Shown: piece by piece, positions 13,701 through 24,600 of the stretch | How positions within the stretch are numbered: position 1 is the first letter of the stretch | Layout of the letters: every line of letters begins with the position of its first letter | Source: Ridgeia piscesae | Lineage: Eukaryota; Annelida; Polychaeta; Sabellida; Siboglinidae | Assembly (NCBI GenBank): GCA_025642075.2 | Contig: JAODUO010000620.1 | Coordinates: 184,501-248,500, forward strand | Direction of reading: 5' to 3' | DNA: 64,000 nucleotides | Program-made: the position numbers and the translations under genes | The notes under the pieces: model-generated | Databases searched by the model: none | What the model was told of the DNA's origin: nothing | What the model saw: the letters and a program-made list of their open reading frames with translations, nothing else

Positions 13701-16700
13701 TGATGATACCACCTCAGATATGAAGATTGACGGATATCCCCTAGTGCAAGATCAGTTTCATGAGATTCAGTTACTAATGCAGAGTGGCAGTAAGCTTGTG
13801 GCAGAGGATCCAGACCATGAAACAACTGATTCCGGCCTGCCAGCCACATGCTCTGATACAGAATCCGTCCATCAGACTGTGGTCTCACGTGAGGAGTCTC
13901 AGAATCTAGTCAAGAGAGCGACAAAGATCCAGTCTTACTGGCGTATGACGTTGGTCCGTAGACACTACCACGACTTGCGTGAGGCAACGTTGTTCTGCCA
14001 GCGGAGATTACGAGCGAGACTGGCACACAGGGCTGTGACACAGGGGCGGAGGGAGAGAGCCGCCGTGCTGATTCAGAGGTGGTATCGAGGCTGGTGTCAA
14101 GTGAGACACAACAAGATGGTGTATCACGTCAAGCGGGGAGCAGCCATCTTTATTCAAACTTGGTATCGCTGCTGCTGCCGACAACGAAAGCAGAGACAAC
14201 ACTTCCTTCAATTGAAGCAAGCTGCGTCTGTCATACAGACGGCCTACCGCTGCCACAGACAGAGACAACAGTTCCTTCGACAGAAGTACGCTGCGTCTGT
14301 CATACAAACGGCCTACCGCTGCCACAGACAGAGACAACAATTCCTTCGGCAGAAGTACGCTGCATCTGTCATACAGACGGCCTACCGCTGCCACAGACAG
14401 AGACAACAATTCCTTCGACAGAAGTACGCTGCATCTGTCATACAGACGGCCTACCGCTGCCACAGACAGAGACAACAGTTCCTTCGACAGAAGCACGCTG
14501 CGTCTGTCATACAGACGGCCTCCGTTGCCACAGACAGAGACAGCAGTTCCTTCGACAGAAGCACGCTGCGTCTGTCATACAGACGGCCTACCGCTGCCAC
14601 AGACAAAGACAGCAGTTCCTTCGGCAGAAGTATGCTGCGTCTGTCATACAGACGGCCTACCGCTGCCACAGACAAAGACAACAGTTCCTCCGGCAGAAGC
14701 ACGCTGCGTCTCTCATACAGATGGCCTACCGCTGCCACAGACAGAGACAACAGTTCCTCCGTCAGAAGTACGCTGCGTCTGTCATACAGACGGCCTACCG
14801 CTGCACAGACAGAGACAGCAGTTCCTTCGACAGAAGTACGCTGCATCTGTCATACAGACGGCCTACCGCTGCCACAGACAGAGACAGCAGTTCCTTCGAC
14901 AGAAGTACGCTGCGTCTGTCATACAGACGGCCTACCGCTGCCACAGACAGAGACAGCAGTTCCTTCGACAGAAGTACGCTGCGTCTGTCATACAGACGGC
15001 CTACCGCTGCCACAGACAAAGACAGCAGTTCCTTCGACAGAAGTACGCTGCATCTGTCATACAGACGGCCTACCGCTGCCACAGACAGAGACAACAGTTC
15101 CTTCGACAGAAGTACGCTACGTCTGTCATACAGACGGCCTACCGCTGCCACAGACAGAGACAACAGTTCCTTCGACAGAAGTACGCTGCGTCTGTCATAC
15201 AGACGGCCTACCGCTGCCACAGACAGAGACAACAGTTCCTTCAGCAGAAGCGCTGCGTCTGTATACAGACGGCCTACCGCTGCCACAGACAGAGACAAGC
15301 AGTTCCTTCGACAGAAGTACGCTGCGTCTGTCATACAGACGGCCTACCGCTGCCACAGACAGAGACAACAGTTCCTTCGACAGAAGTACGCTGTATCTGT
15401 CATACAGACAGCCTACCGCTGCCACAGACAGAGACAACAGTTCCTCTGGCAGAAGCACGCTGCGTCTGTCATACAGACGGCCTACCGCTGCCACAGACAG
15501 AGACAACAGTTCCTTCGACAGAAGCACGCTGCGTCTGTCATACAGACGGCCTACCGCTGCCACAGACAGAGACAACAGTTCCTCGACAGAAGCACGCTGC
15601 GTCTGTCATACAGATGGCCTACCGCTGCCACAGACAGAGACAACAGTTCCTCCGACAGAAGTACGCTGCGTCTGTCATACAGACGGCCTACCGCTGCCAC
15701 AGACAGAGACAACAGTTCCTTCGCAGAAGCCGCTGCGTCTGTAATACAGACGGCCTACCGCTGCCACAGACAGAGACAACAGTTCCTTCAGCAGAAGCGC
15801 GCTGCGTCTGTAATACAGACGGCCTACCGCTGCCACAGACAGAGACAACAGTTCCTTCGACAGAAGCACGCTGCGTCTGTAATACAGACGGCCTACCGCT
15901 GCCACAGACAGAGACAACAGTTCCTTCGACAGAAGCACGCTGCGTCTGTCATACAGACGGCCTACCGCTGCCACAGACAGAGACAACAGTTCCTTCGACA
16001 GAAGCACGCTGCGTCTGTCATACAGACGGCCTTCCGTTGCCACAGACAGAGACAACAGTTCCTTCGACAGAAGCACGCTGCGTCTGTCATACAGACGGCC
16101 TTCCGTTGCCACAGACAGAGACAACAGTTCCTCTGGCAGAAGCACGCTGCGTCTGTCATACAGACGGCCTACCGCTGCCACAGACAGAGACAACAGTTCC
16201 TTCGACAGAAGCACGCTGCGTCTGTCATACAGACGGCCTACCGCTGCCACAGACAGAGACAACAGTTCCTTCGACAGAAGCACGCTGCGTCTGTCATACA
16301 GATGGCCTTCCGCTGCCACAGACAGAGACAGCAGTTCCTTCGACAGAAGTATGCTGCGTCTGTCATACAGATGGCCTTCCGCTGCCACAGACAGAGACAA
16401 CAGTTCCTTCGACAGAAGCACGCTGCGTCTGTCATACAGATGGCCTTCCGCTGCCACAGACAGAGACAGCAGTTCCTTCGACAGAAGTATGCTGCGTCTG
16501 TCATACAGATGGCCTTCCGCTGCCACAGACAGAGACAGCAGTTCCTTCGACAGAAGTATGCTGCGTCTGTCATACAGATGGCCTTCCGCTGCCACAGACA
16601 GAGACAACAGTTCCTTCGACAAAAGGTATGCTGCGTCTGTCATACAGATGGCCTTCCGCTGCCACAGACAGAGACAGCAGTTCCTTCGACAAAGGTATGC

Positions 16701-17975
16701 TGCGTCTGTCATACAGATGGCCTTCCGCTGCCACAGACAGAGACAGCAGTTCCTTCGACAGAGGTATGCTGCGTCTGTCATACAGATGGCCTTCCGCTGC
16801 CAAAGACAGAGACAACAGTTCCTTCGACAGAAATATGCTGCAGCTGTCATACAGACGGCCTACCGGAGTCACAGGATCGTGGTCAAGAGCAAACATCAGA
16901 GACATTCCGCTGTCATTATCCAGGCATGGTTCCGAGGATATCGAGCACGGAAGCATTTCCATTTGATGAAAATCTCAGCAATACGAATTCAAAATGTCTA
17001 CCGAGGACTCCTCGAGAGGCGACGTTACCAGTTAACCCAAAACGCTGTTGTTCTCTTACAACGTAAGTGGCGCGCCTTCCAGGCAATGAGGCTGTGTAGA
17101 CACCACTTTCAAATGAAGATTGCTGCTGCGACAACCATCCAGGCTGCCTACCGTCACTACACCACCAGGAAGTATCACCAGAAACGACATCACGCTGCGA
17201 TTGTCATACAGTCAGCATTCCGTTGTCACACAGTCACGGCGAAGTATCTGTCATTGAGGCATGCTACAGTGACGATCCAGTCATGGTACCGAGGACGGCA
17301 ACAGAGAATTGCCTACTGCCGACTTCATGAAGCCACATGTGTGATTCAGAAGCATGCCAAAGGCTTCGTGATGCAGCGTCGTGCACGACAACGGTATCTG
17401 CATATTAGGCAAAGCATACTCACACTGCAGGCAGCCATGCGAGGGCATCTGGCACGGAGGTGGGTGGAGAGGTTGCGTGCAGCTGTCATGATTCAGGCAT
17501 GGTTCAGAGGCCAATTACAACGGAGGAAGTTCAAGGTCGTCAGGTCGATGGCCATCATCATACAGAGCTGCGCCCGCGGCTGGTTGTCACGGCAACGTTA
17601 TGAGGAACAGCGGGCGAGGCTGTGGGCCACTCTCTTCATTCAGCGTCGCTTCAGGAAGTTGCGTCATGAGAGACAACAAGAGGTAAGTACAGGGTGCATT
17701 TCTTTAATTGGCTGTATTTTCTTGTGATTAAGTATACGTTATTTCATTTGCCTAATAACTGTGGAAGTTACGATTCATCAAGTGCTGTAGAATTATTTTC
17801 TTATGGTGGAAATGTCTGGATGGTTAAGAGAGTCTGATAGCGTGTGTCCGAGAGTCGCATCTTTTTTGGTTATGAAATCTGTGAATTTTTTGATATATTG
17901 TTGAAAGTTAATGAAACACTCTCTGTGAACATTGATGTTTCAATTAATATATTATGGGGTTGTTTAATGCTATTG

Positions 17976-18024
<49 letters not shown>

Positions 18025-21000
18025 ATATATAGTGAGCTAAATTGTTAATGGAGGAAAGGAATTATGTTAACGGAAACAGGAACCGAAAATATGATATGTG
18101 TAAATAATTTTCTTTTGGCCACTATTCAAATGTATCTATGGACATATTTTGCTCTTTATGTTTGTTTTGTCTCTGCGTGATCTGTCCCTACCAATGCTCT
18201 TGTTTTATCTCCCCACAGAACCAACGGCGTCTACGAAAACACCAACTCGCAATCATTGGCGCAGTATTGCGGCGCCATCTAGCGGCCATTCGAATCCAGC
18301 GATGTTACAGGCGTCACGTATATATGAGAAGGGCTCAAGAGAAAATTGAGAGTGTCGTCAGACTGCAGGTTTGTGTTGTGTGTGCTCATTACGGTAGTGA
18401 TTGTAATTTTTGTAGGCTGAACGTGTGCCTACCTTAAGCTAAATGTACACAGCCACACATCAATGAAAGCTTTTACCATTGTCACAGTATTCTGGAATTA
18501 CAGTTGTAACAGTTTTGCCCTCTGGGAATCTGATCTTAAACAAATTAAAAACACTGTTTGCTTGAATTCATATTATATATGACATCCTGCGATATATTTC
18601 CATGTCCACCAACCCAAATAATCACAAATAATGTTAATTAGAAACATCACATTTTATGCTATGTAACTCACCTTTTACAAATATGCAGTGCCTTTGTAGT
18701 TGTGAGATGTAATGTCATTGTGGTCAGTTCAAATCATGCATAATACAGCATTCAGAGCACATTTATGAGATTGGCTTTTGGTTTGAAATGAGCATTAGAA
18801 TAGGAAAAGGTTTATTCCAGAGACAGCCATCTGACATAAATTTAGTCTTATTACCAGGATAAACTTGCATAAATTTAGCAAATGCCAGTATGATATATGC
18901 CAACAAAATCAGATCCCTGTTCAAATATAATTACCCTGGGATGCTGTTCAATGTTTCATAAATTGTAACATAAAAAATTAACTATTAAAATATTTTAATT
19001 ATACATGCCCTAAATTTATTAATATGAACACAATTTACTTTGTTTCCAGAGCTGGGTTCGAAGTAGACTGCAGCGTCTACGTTACCTGCGTCAGCGCCAG
19101 GCCATCGTGTTGTTGCAGCGAGCATCGCGTGTGTACCTACAGCGCCGTCTGGTGGCCGTCACCATCCTACAGGCAGCCGTGCGTGGCTGGTGTGTGCGAC
19201 AGACCGTGGCGAGGCAACAGAGCGCAGCTGTTCTCATTCAGGTCACTTCATATTACTAACTTGTTCTAATGTTATGGAGTTTTAAATTTATTATTTAAAT
19301 ATAAGTTTTCCTAAAAAGAAACGCCAAGGCATTTGACTATTGATCAGTGTTTTCAACAGAAATCATGATAAATTTTTTAAGTAATAACAATTTAATAAAC
19401 ATCTACAGAATTTTTTGATAAAAGTTGATGTACTGAAGAAAAAATGTATTCTCTCCCAGTCTTTTGTTTCTGCTCTATTGTAAGCAAGAGAGCTGCAACC
19501 AGTGATTAATTGTATAATTAAAAGGCAGTTACAAAATATGGTATAAATGTAACTGAATTTTTTTTTTTTGTGTCGCATATTTCAATGTAAGTGTATTTTT
19601 TATTCGTTTTTAAAGCACTGTATCAGGAAGTAACTAATACAAAATCACTCTCATTGTGTGTTCTTTTTGAAGTTAGCATGAGCCAATCATCATCTCTACT
19701 CTCTACCTACATTTGAGGTAAACCGAGAACACTATCCAACAATCATATCGCACTTATTATTCCAGGAGTGTGAGGTACTGCCTGGGTAACAGAGGCTACC
19801 CAGTCATGTGACTTTCACCCATGTTATAAATATATTTTTAGAATGAAAATATACACAATTATTGCATACACACAATGCAGCAGTTCACTTTCTTGTTTTA
19901 CCTGCTCTCAACTCCAGCCCGTAGTGTGTCTACCTTTAAGTGAATCATTTAATTAGTAGAATCACTGCTCACTAAGTTGACTCTATTACATGGTGTCTAT
20001 CGGTCACGTCATGTCTGATGTGCTCTGTGACTACAGGCTACTTGGCGAGGCAGTCGCGTGCGCCGTGGTATCAAGAGTCGTCGCATGCACGCCGTGTGCG
20101 CGCGTGCGTGGGCAGCAACGGAGAATGCAGCCGAGTCGAACTCGCTGAGGAGTCGTACTGCGTCGGCGTTAGATTTCCTGCTGCGTTACAAGCAACTTTC
20201 GTACATCCTGGAGGCTGTCATTACGCTTGGTGAGAGAAACTTACTAACCATGTTGGCTACATACATGACAGCTCGACTGTCCTGTGAAAGTCTAATCATG
20301 ACAAGTTAAACAGTTAACATATGTTATGATAAATGAAACATATGTAAATATTGACAAGGAAAATATACATGTGCTGCATTAAAAATGCAGATTGATTAAA
20401 GGTAGCCAGATGATCAACCCAATAATGATTTGAAATCGTGTAAGTGATGGTTATAATGACTTAAATATATTGACAAGTAAAAAATATACATGAGGAGCTT
20501 TAAAGTTGCAGATTGATTAAAAGTAATCAGTTGGTTAATTCAGTAATGAATTGAACTCATATGATGTAAGTCGGTGTGAGAACACTACACAGACATGCCA
20601 TGACGTGAGACTGTTTGTAGACGTAGCGACGCGACTGTCTCCCCTGTGCTGCGAGCGTATGGTGGCCGAGAACGCGGTACCCGTCATCTACCAACTCATT
20701 CGTAGTTGTAACCGCAGTCTGCCCCACATGGAGATCATCAAGCACTGTGTCAACATCCTGCTCAACCTCGCCAAGGTACGTCGTGTCTGCTTGTTAGTGT
20801 CATTTCATGACTAAATAGGGCAGCAGGTCTCTTGTTATGTTATTTTGTCATTTTCATTCATGATCGCATTCCAACGAGTCTAATGGACTATATGTTTTCG
20901 CATACTGGCGTACCTGCCGCGGCATAATCACCCGTTTAAGTTTCATTTACAATACAGTAGAAGGTGGAAGCTGTTATGCAGGTAAGTTGTTACTTTCAAA

Positions 21001-22505
21001 GTGTTTGCATATTGCAGTAATTTTGACTTTGAATATGCCACGGACAACGAGGTGCAAAACTGACCGGAAACGAGAATTATTGCATTGTTTTGATTTGGTT
21101 CTGCCAGTGACACAGTTGAACTGTTTGTTCATTTGACCGTTGCGTTTCTTTCTGTGTTCCAATCAAATAACGTTCGCGCATGTAGTGTATTAACAACGAC
21201 GCACGTTGCATGCGTACATGCAACAAACGCACATAAACAAAGAAAATGCTAAAGCTGCGATACCACGAGTACGCAAACGGTATGCAGTGAAGCATTTTGG
21301 ATATTTCTCCCATACATCTGAAATTTTTACATGGAGCAATTCGATTTCTACTGGCATTCATTGTTTTGCCGCATGCGTCATCCGCATGCTGTTTAGGGAC
21401 ATAATATTATGCAATCATTGACGGAAATGACCAATTGTTGTCCGGTCAGTCTAACGAACTCTGCCGTCTCACGCCTCTGTTGTTCCATTGCAGTATGAGA
21501 GGACAGTGTCGGCCGTGTTTGATGTGGATGGCTCCGTTGACGTACTGGTGGAACTACTGCAGGTCTACCGGGAGAAAGGCGTCATCTTCACTCAGTCATG
21601 CACCCTACTGGGTGTGCTCTGCTACGATGCCGGTCGCAAACAGGTGAGTTCCGTATTCCGTCGCGAACATAAATTTTGCCGTAGTGATTGTTTTGATATA
21701 TTCACATTGAAGCGTTGAAGGTTTTAGAGACATGCGAACAACGTAGACGTGTTTGATTGATGGATTCCAAATGTTGCGATTTTATAGTCACCGTTACAAT
21801 TATGCGTGTAACCTCTGTCGCCTTTTGCCTTGGAAACAGTGCTGATGATAGTAAGTGCGTATGCATTCCCGCATACAGTTGTTGTTAAACAGAAACCCCC
21901 TTGCATTTTTGCAAAGGAAAAATTTTGGGGGCTAAATGTCGACAAAACTTGCAATGGAAAGCCTTGGCATCCCATGTGTTTGGCGTCCGTGTTTTGATGC
22001 CTTGATGGACGTTTGCTAGGTAATAGGTTAGGTAAACTATATATGTAATTAATAAGTAATTTACCTGTGTGTTGCGGTTACATAATATGCTGTGGCATGT
22101 ATGTTTATATTCCTTTTGAACCAGACGTAGCAAGAGTTATATATTCTTTGTTTTCCATCATGAAACTTATGCATACGCTCGCGTCACACGCACACACAAC
22201 TTCTCAGCGTCATATGCCGTCCTCCGTGCTTGCAGACTGTCCAGTCGATGCCAAAAATAGTGGACAAGCTGCGCTCCATCCACCAACTGACCCTGCGCAA
22301 ACACCGCATCAAGGAGCGAGTGGCCGACACACGGTCACGCGTGGCTGCCTCCCGCTCCATCAGCAGCCTGCCCAAGACTGCGTCCGCCAAGCACCCTTGT
22401 ATCCGGCCTGCCTGGACGCTCACGAGGGACGGCGGCTGGGATCTGGAAGACCCTGTAGCCGCGATTGAGTTCCTCCTCAGTAGCGCTCAGATTACAGTGA
22501 AATGA
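1..22505 (+). CDS. ASPM: ASPM (abnormal spindle) orthologue, 5'-partial, 22 exons
   Basis: ASPM binds microtubule minus ends at spindle poles, with calmodulin and katanin, and controls spindle orientation. Exons read here: 3-1773, 2222-2353, 2994-3143, 3657-3887, 4217-4284, 5314-5455, 5843-5973, 6544-6719, 7259-7404, 7971-8056, 9207-9315, 9931-10028, 10703-10898, 11661-11734, 12238-12441, 12885-17682, 18219-18368, 19050-19241, 20037-20229, 20621-20775, 21494-21643, 22236-22505 (stop TGA). All introns are GT-AG and phases agree. Summed length is 9622 nt, one more than a multiple of three because of one extra base near 13185. Domain order is the ASPM order: acidic N-terminal region, the HPMPFAARN / YDERW block, two calponin-homology domains, a long IQ-motif region, and an ARM-like C-terminus ([28 protein letters not shown]). 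The product in the window is about 3200 aa; human ASPM is 3477. The 5' end, including the expected ASH domain, is off the left edge. Confidence 0.95.
3..257 (+). repeat. Coding 51-bp repeat, five units: TPxK/R motif array
   Basis: Successive 17-residue units share the pattern DDPxLPxTPxKRMTFIK. Cores read PDTPLKR, PDTPMKR, PETPSKR, PMTPIRR and the degraded PNTPII. The first four fit the CDK1 consensus T-P-x-K/R. The first unit starts at the very edge of the window, so more copies may lie upstream. Unit length is a multiple of three, so copy-number change keeps frame. Confidence 0.85.
1896..1951 (+). repeat. Short direct repeat in ASPM intron
   Basis: A 23-bp sequence (ACTGGTTGATTTTTC core) occurs at 1896-1918 and again at 1929-1951, a 33-bp period, two copies only. 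It is intronic. Confidence 0.8.
2222..3887 (+). CDS. ASPM: ASPM exons 2-4: linker conserved before CH domains
   Basis: Exon 2 (2222-2353) gives [12 protein letters not shown], matching the vertebrate VAQAxLxF segment. Exon 3 (2994-3143) gives the diagnostic [16 protein letters not shown] and RWLNFVLTP. Exon 4 (3657-3887) gives [19 protein letters not shown], nearly identical to vertebrate ASPM ([18 protein letters not shown]). Junctions are T|CG (Ser), T|CC (Ser) and G|GG (Gly). These are the clearest family-specific residues in the window. Confidence 0.95.
2637..2737 (+). repeat. 23-bp minisatellite, about 4 copies, ASPM intron 2
   Basis: Units of about 23 bp share the core CACTCACCAGTGTGT with C/T changes. 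They lie in the middle of an intron and do not contact an exon. Confidence 0.8.
4217..8056 (+). CDS. ASPM: ASPM exons 5-10: pre-CH segment and first CH domain
   Basis: Exon 5 (68 nt) encodes [12 protein letters not shown]. Exon 6 encodes [12 protein letters not shown] and [13 protein letters not shown]. Exon 7 encodes [11 protein letters not shown] and [13 protein letters not shown]. Exon 8 encodes [19 protein letters not shown] and [18 protein letters not shown]. Exon 9 encodes [17 protein letters not shown]. Exon 10 ends [17 protein letters not shown], the classic end of a CH domain. Together exons 8-10 form CH1, the actin/microtubule-binding fold of ASPM. All residues expected around the CH core are present and nothing is truncated. 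Confidence 0.94.
4626..5045 (+). repeat. 51-bp minisatellite, about 8 copies, ASPM intron 5
   Basis: Eight near-identical 51-bp units share the core GATGATATCATTAGACCGAC and differ by point changes (ACCGAC/ACTGAC, GGCGTG/GGCATG/GGCCTG). An isolated partial copy sits in the next intron at about 5586-5626. Both strands are open across the array in some frames, which is a repeat artefact and not coding. Confidence 0.92.
8034..8838 (+). repeat. 26-bp minisatellite of about 30 copies spanning the ASPM exon 10 donor
   Basis: The unit is the last 23 nt of exon 10 plus the first 3 nt of the intron. The junction core CCCACCTACAG|GTAGGACC recurs in nearly every copy. Copy 1 is the real exon end (TIISHLQ|GTAGG). 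Middle copies read ACCTTTATCTCCC; the most distal copies (about 8690-8838) read ACCATCATCTCCC like the exon. A few copies lose the donor (CTATAGGCAGG). Confidence 0.93.
9207..12441 (+). CDS. ASPM: ASPM exons 11-15: second CH domain and first IQ motif
   Basis: Exon 11 encodes [18 protein letters not shown]. Exon 12 encodes [16 protein letters not shown]. Exon 13 encodes [20 protein letters not shown] followed by an acidic Ser-rich insert ([11 protein letters not shown]). Exon 14 encodes [18 protein letters not shown]. Exon 15 encodes [20 protein letters not shown] and then the first IQ motif, [16 protein letters not shown]. The SFSDGR and [12 protein letters not shown] blocks are hallmarks of the ASPM CH2 domain. 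Junction phases are consistent throughout. Confidence 0.94.
10108..10332 (+). repeat. 21-bp minisatellite, about 11 copies, ASPM intron 12
   Basis: Units share GGTCCACTGGGCTCAGTGAC with C/G change at CCACT/CCGCT. The array starts about 80 bp after the exon 12 donor and shows no similarity to the exon, so it is an ordinary intronic minisatellite. Confidence 0.9.
12885..17682 (+). CDS. ASPM: ASPM exon 16: giant IQ-repeat exon with one frameshift
   Basis: This 4.8-kb exon corresponds to the large IQ exon of vertebrate ASPM. It starts at TTGTAG|GTGAGC, phase 0, with about 330 residues of acidic linker, then irregular IQ motifs ([33 protein letters not shown]), a homogeneous 69-bp array of about 38 IQ units, then about ten diverged IQ motifs ([48 protein letters not shown]), ending at GAG|GTAAGT. 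IQ motifs bind calmodulin-type light chains. The frame is broken by one extra base at about 13185 (GTAGGATGAC): before it the frame stops at 13190, after it the correct frame runs on. Inside the array, seven indels sum to -6, so frame is regained by the end. Both kinds of break could be assembly errors. Confidence 0.88.
14218..16864 (+). repeat. Coding 69-bp minisatellite, about 38 copies, encoding IQ motifs
   Basis: Each unit encodes 23 residues; the core is [19 protein letters not shown]. Units differ by few bases: TAC/CAC (Tyr/His), ACG/ATG (IQT/IQM), TAC/TTC (AYR/AFR). The IQM-AFR subtype is clustered in the last third (from about 16300). Single-base gaps or gains at about 14526, 14804, 15295, 15590, 15720 and 16623, plus a 3-base loss near 15250, shift the frame locally. 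All three forward frames are free of stops over most of the array. Confidence 0.95.
17977..18030. repeat. (TA)n microsatellite, ASPM intron 16
   Basis: About 54 bp of TA dinucleotides with one TG interruption, within the intron after exon 16. Confidence 0.9.
18219..19241 (+). CDS. ASPM: ASPM exons 17-18: distal IQ motifs
   Basis: Exon 17 (18219-18368) encodes [20 protein letters not shown]. Exon 18 (19050-19241) encodes [16 protein letters not shown] and [16 protein letters not shown], ending VLIQ|GTCACT. Both are phase 0 on each side, so each is a cassette of whole IQ motifs. The 680-bp intron between them holds nothing recognisable. Confidence 0.9.
20037..22505 (+). CDS. ASPM: ASPM exons 19-22: ARM-like C-terminal domain and stop
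   Basis: Exon 19 encodes [20 protein letters not shown], matching vertebrate ALHYLLTYKHLSAILEAL. Exon 20 encodes [13 protein letters not shown] and [18 protein letters not shown]. Exon 21 encodes [20 protein letters not shown] and LLQVYREKG. Exon 22 encodes the basic tail, with [20 protein letters not shown] matching the vertebrate [20 protein letters not shown], and stops at 22503-22505. This helical-repeat end is typical of ASPM and appears intact. Confidence 0.94.
20345..20565 (+). repeat. Imperfect 120-bp tandem duplication, ASPM intron 19
   Basis: The segment from about 20347 (ATATTGACAAG, then ATATACATG, then TGCAGATTGATTAAA) is repeated from about 20468 with the same order of words and roughly 75% identity by eye. 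It lies just upstream of exon 20. Confidence 0.65.
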
Positions 22506-22982
22506 GAAAGGAACGGGACGCGTACTTGTTGCAAGTTATTTCACGTACACTCCAAGTGAGCGTGTGTCATTGGGTTTTATTCTGTATAGTTGTGTATAAT
22601 CTGCCTTGCGGGTAGTTGGTGTGTAGCATAGACTAGGGAGACTGGTTACTGTTGGATGTTTTTATACTTATTATTACTATATGCTTATTATTAAAATGTA
22701 TGTCATATTAGCATGAATATGCACGATGACATGCATACATGTTAGGTAGTCACGTGTAGACATGTTTAATGATTTTTGTGTTGCAGTCTGATTTTAACGT
22801 TTGTTTCTGAATGGTGCTCTCGCATTCTTACTCCCCATTTTGCTAAGCGCAAAAGCAATCGTAATACGCCTTGTAATTCAGCTATATGGTGTGTTGTACC
22901 GTCTGCTTTTAGCGTGAGTAGGGTTGTCTCTATAAGCACGCGTGTTCGCGCACAGGTGCGTACACACACACACAGACACACA

Positions 22983-23042
<60 letters not shown>

Positions 23043-23708
23043 CTTAAATGTACATACATTTTGTGATATCGTTGGTTTTTCATGTAGAGTAGTGCATGCC
23101 GCTAGATGCTTTCATTTCATTTTGTGACAATTTTAGTATAGTTAACTGAGCACAACACTAAACATACACACACATACAACCATAGGTAAACCCTTTGTTT
23201 CAGTTTGTGATACAATTTGTGATATCCTTTTTTCATTTCATACACACCACAGCACACCATTCACTGCTTCATATTGTGAACGTACTTTAAATGCAACTTA
23301 GATAATATCGGTTGTCTGTAAACATACGTGCTCACTCGTCTTACAATCATGCTTCATTTATCTGACACCATCAGTTTTTCGTTTAGCTTAAGTGAATAGT
23401 CTCACCTTTTATTTCAATTTGTGATACTGTGTTTAGTGTAGACTAGTGGTAGCGCAAGCATACATGTTATAGAATCAGTTTGTGATATCGTCTGTCTTTC
23501 ATGTAGACTAGTGAAGATAACTTTCTGCACACACACACTCTCTCTCTCATCACGCACGCACACACACAAACACGTGTCATATATTTGTTATAGCGTCTGC
23601 TTTTAGGTGGATAAGTGAATATCGGTCGTGATATAAAATGTGTGATGTCTGTTTTAATGTAGTTTATATCCCATTGCTACCTCTTTACCGCATACAGGTT
23701 AACACGCA

Positions 23709-23740
<32 letters not shown>

Positions 23741-24600
23741 CACACACACAAACATGCATAATATTTGTGTTACACTATTAAGCTCAGTTTATTGAGTATT
23801 TCCATCTGCTAATAGTCATAACCTGTTTTCGCAACGAACGAAGTTCTGTTATAACCAAATAACAGTATTGCTTTTGCCGCTTGTTTGTGTAACTCTAGAA
23901 TTTGTGAAAGTTGTATGTATGTAGGTGTATGCTGTCAGGAACTCATGGAATCGTGCCTATCCATTTGTGTGACACCATTTATTTTTCGTTTACCATAAAT
24001 GAATAGCATTTTATCTCTCCCTCTACACGTGCAAGCACACCTTTTATTTCAGTTTGTGATACTGTTTGTAGTGTAGACTAGCGAGTACGTCCAGCATACG
24101 TGTCATACAATCAATGTGATATCGTCTGTCTTTCATGTAGATTAGTGGTGATAGCTTTCTGTAGACACGCACATACACGTCATTCATTTGTGATGTCTGA
24201 ATATCGCTCTGGCGATAAACTTTCATTTTGTGATACTGTCTGTGTTTAGTGTAGATTAGATCCCAGTGCTACCTCTTAACCGCATGCACGCACACGCACA
24301 CACACGCACACACACACACACTTTCATATCTTTGTTACACTATTAAGCTCGAGTCGGTGTATTGCCAATAATTATAATCCGTTTTCGTAACGTCAAACTT
24401 CCGTTATGACTCAATAAGAGTATTGCTTTTGCAGCTATCTTTGTGTAACTCTAGAACTTGTGATGAAAGTTATATGTATTTAGGTTTGTTTCAAGTGAAT
24501 TGTCCGATATCGTCATGCCACCAGGAAAGGAATAGTCTCCAAATGAAGTATGAATAAATAGCATCAGGCAGAGGTTAAACACGTGTTTATCTTGTTTTGT
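22506..24600. repeat. ASPM 3' flank: CA microsatellites and diverged 600-bp duplication
   Basis: No gene is visible. (CA)n tracts lie at 22962-23041, 23701-23752 and 24286-24323. Two blocks, about 23350-23935 and 23960-24490, share an ordered set of words (TTTTCGTTTA; TTTGTGATACTG; GATATCGTCTGTCTTTCATG; ACACTATTAAGCTC; GTAACTCTAGAA), each ending near one CA tract, so the region is an old tandem duplication. Part of it may be ASPM 3' UTR; I see no clear AATAAA close to the stop. Confidence 0.6.

Noticed and set aside
14079..17066. Long open frames in the other forward phases and on the minus strand of the IQ array
   Set aside because: Stop-free by-products of the 69-bp unit. Only the [13 protein letters not shown] phase fits IQ motifs and the flanking ASPM sequence.
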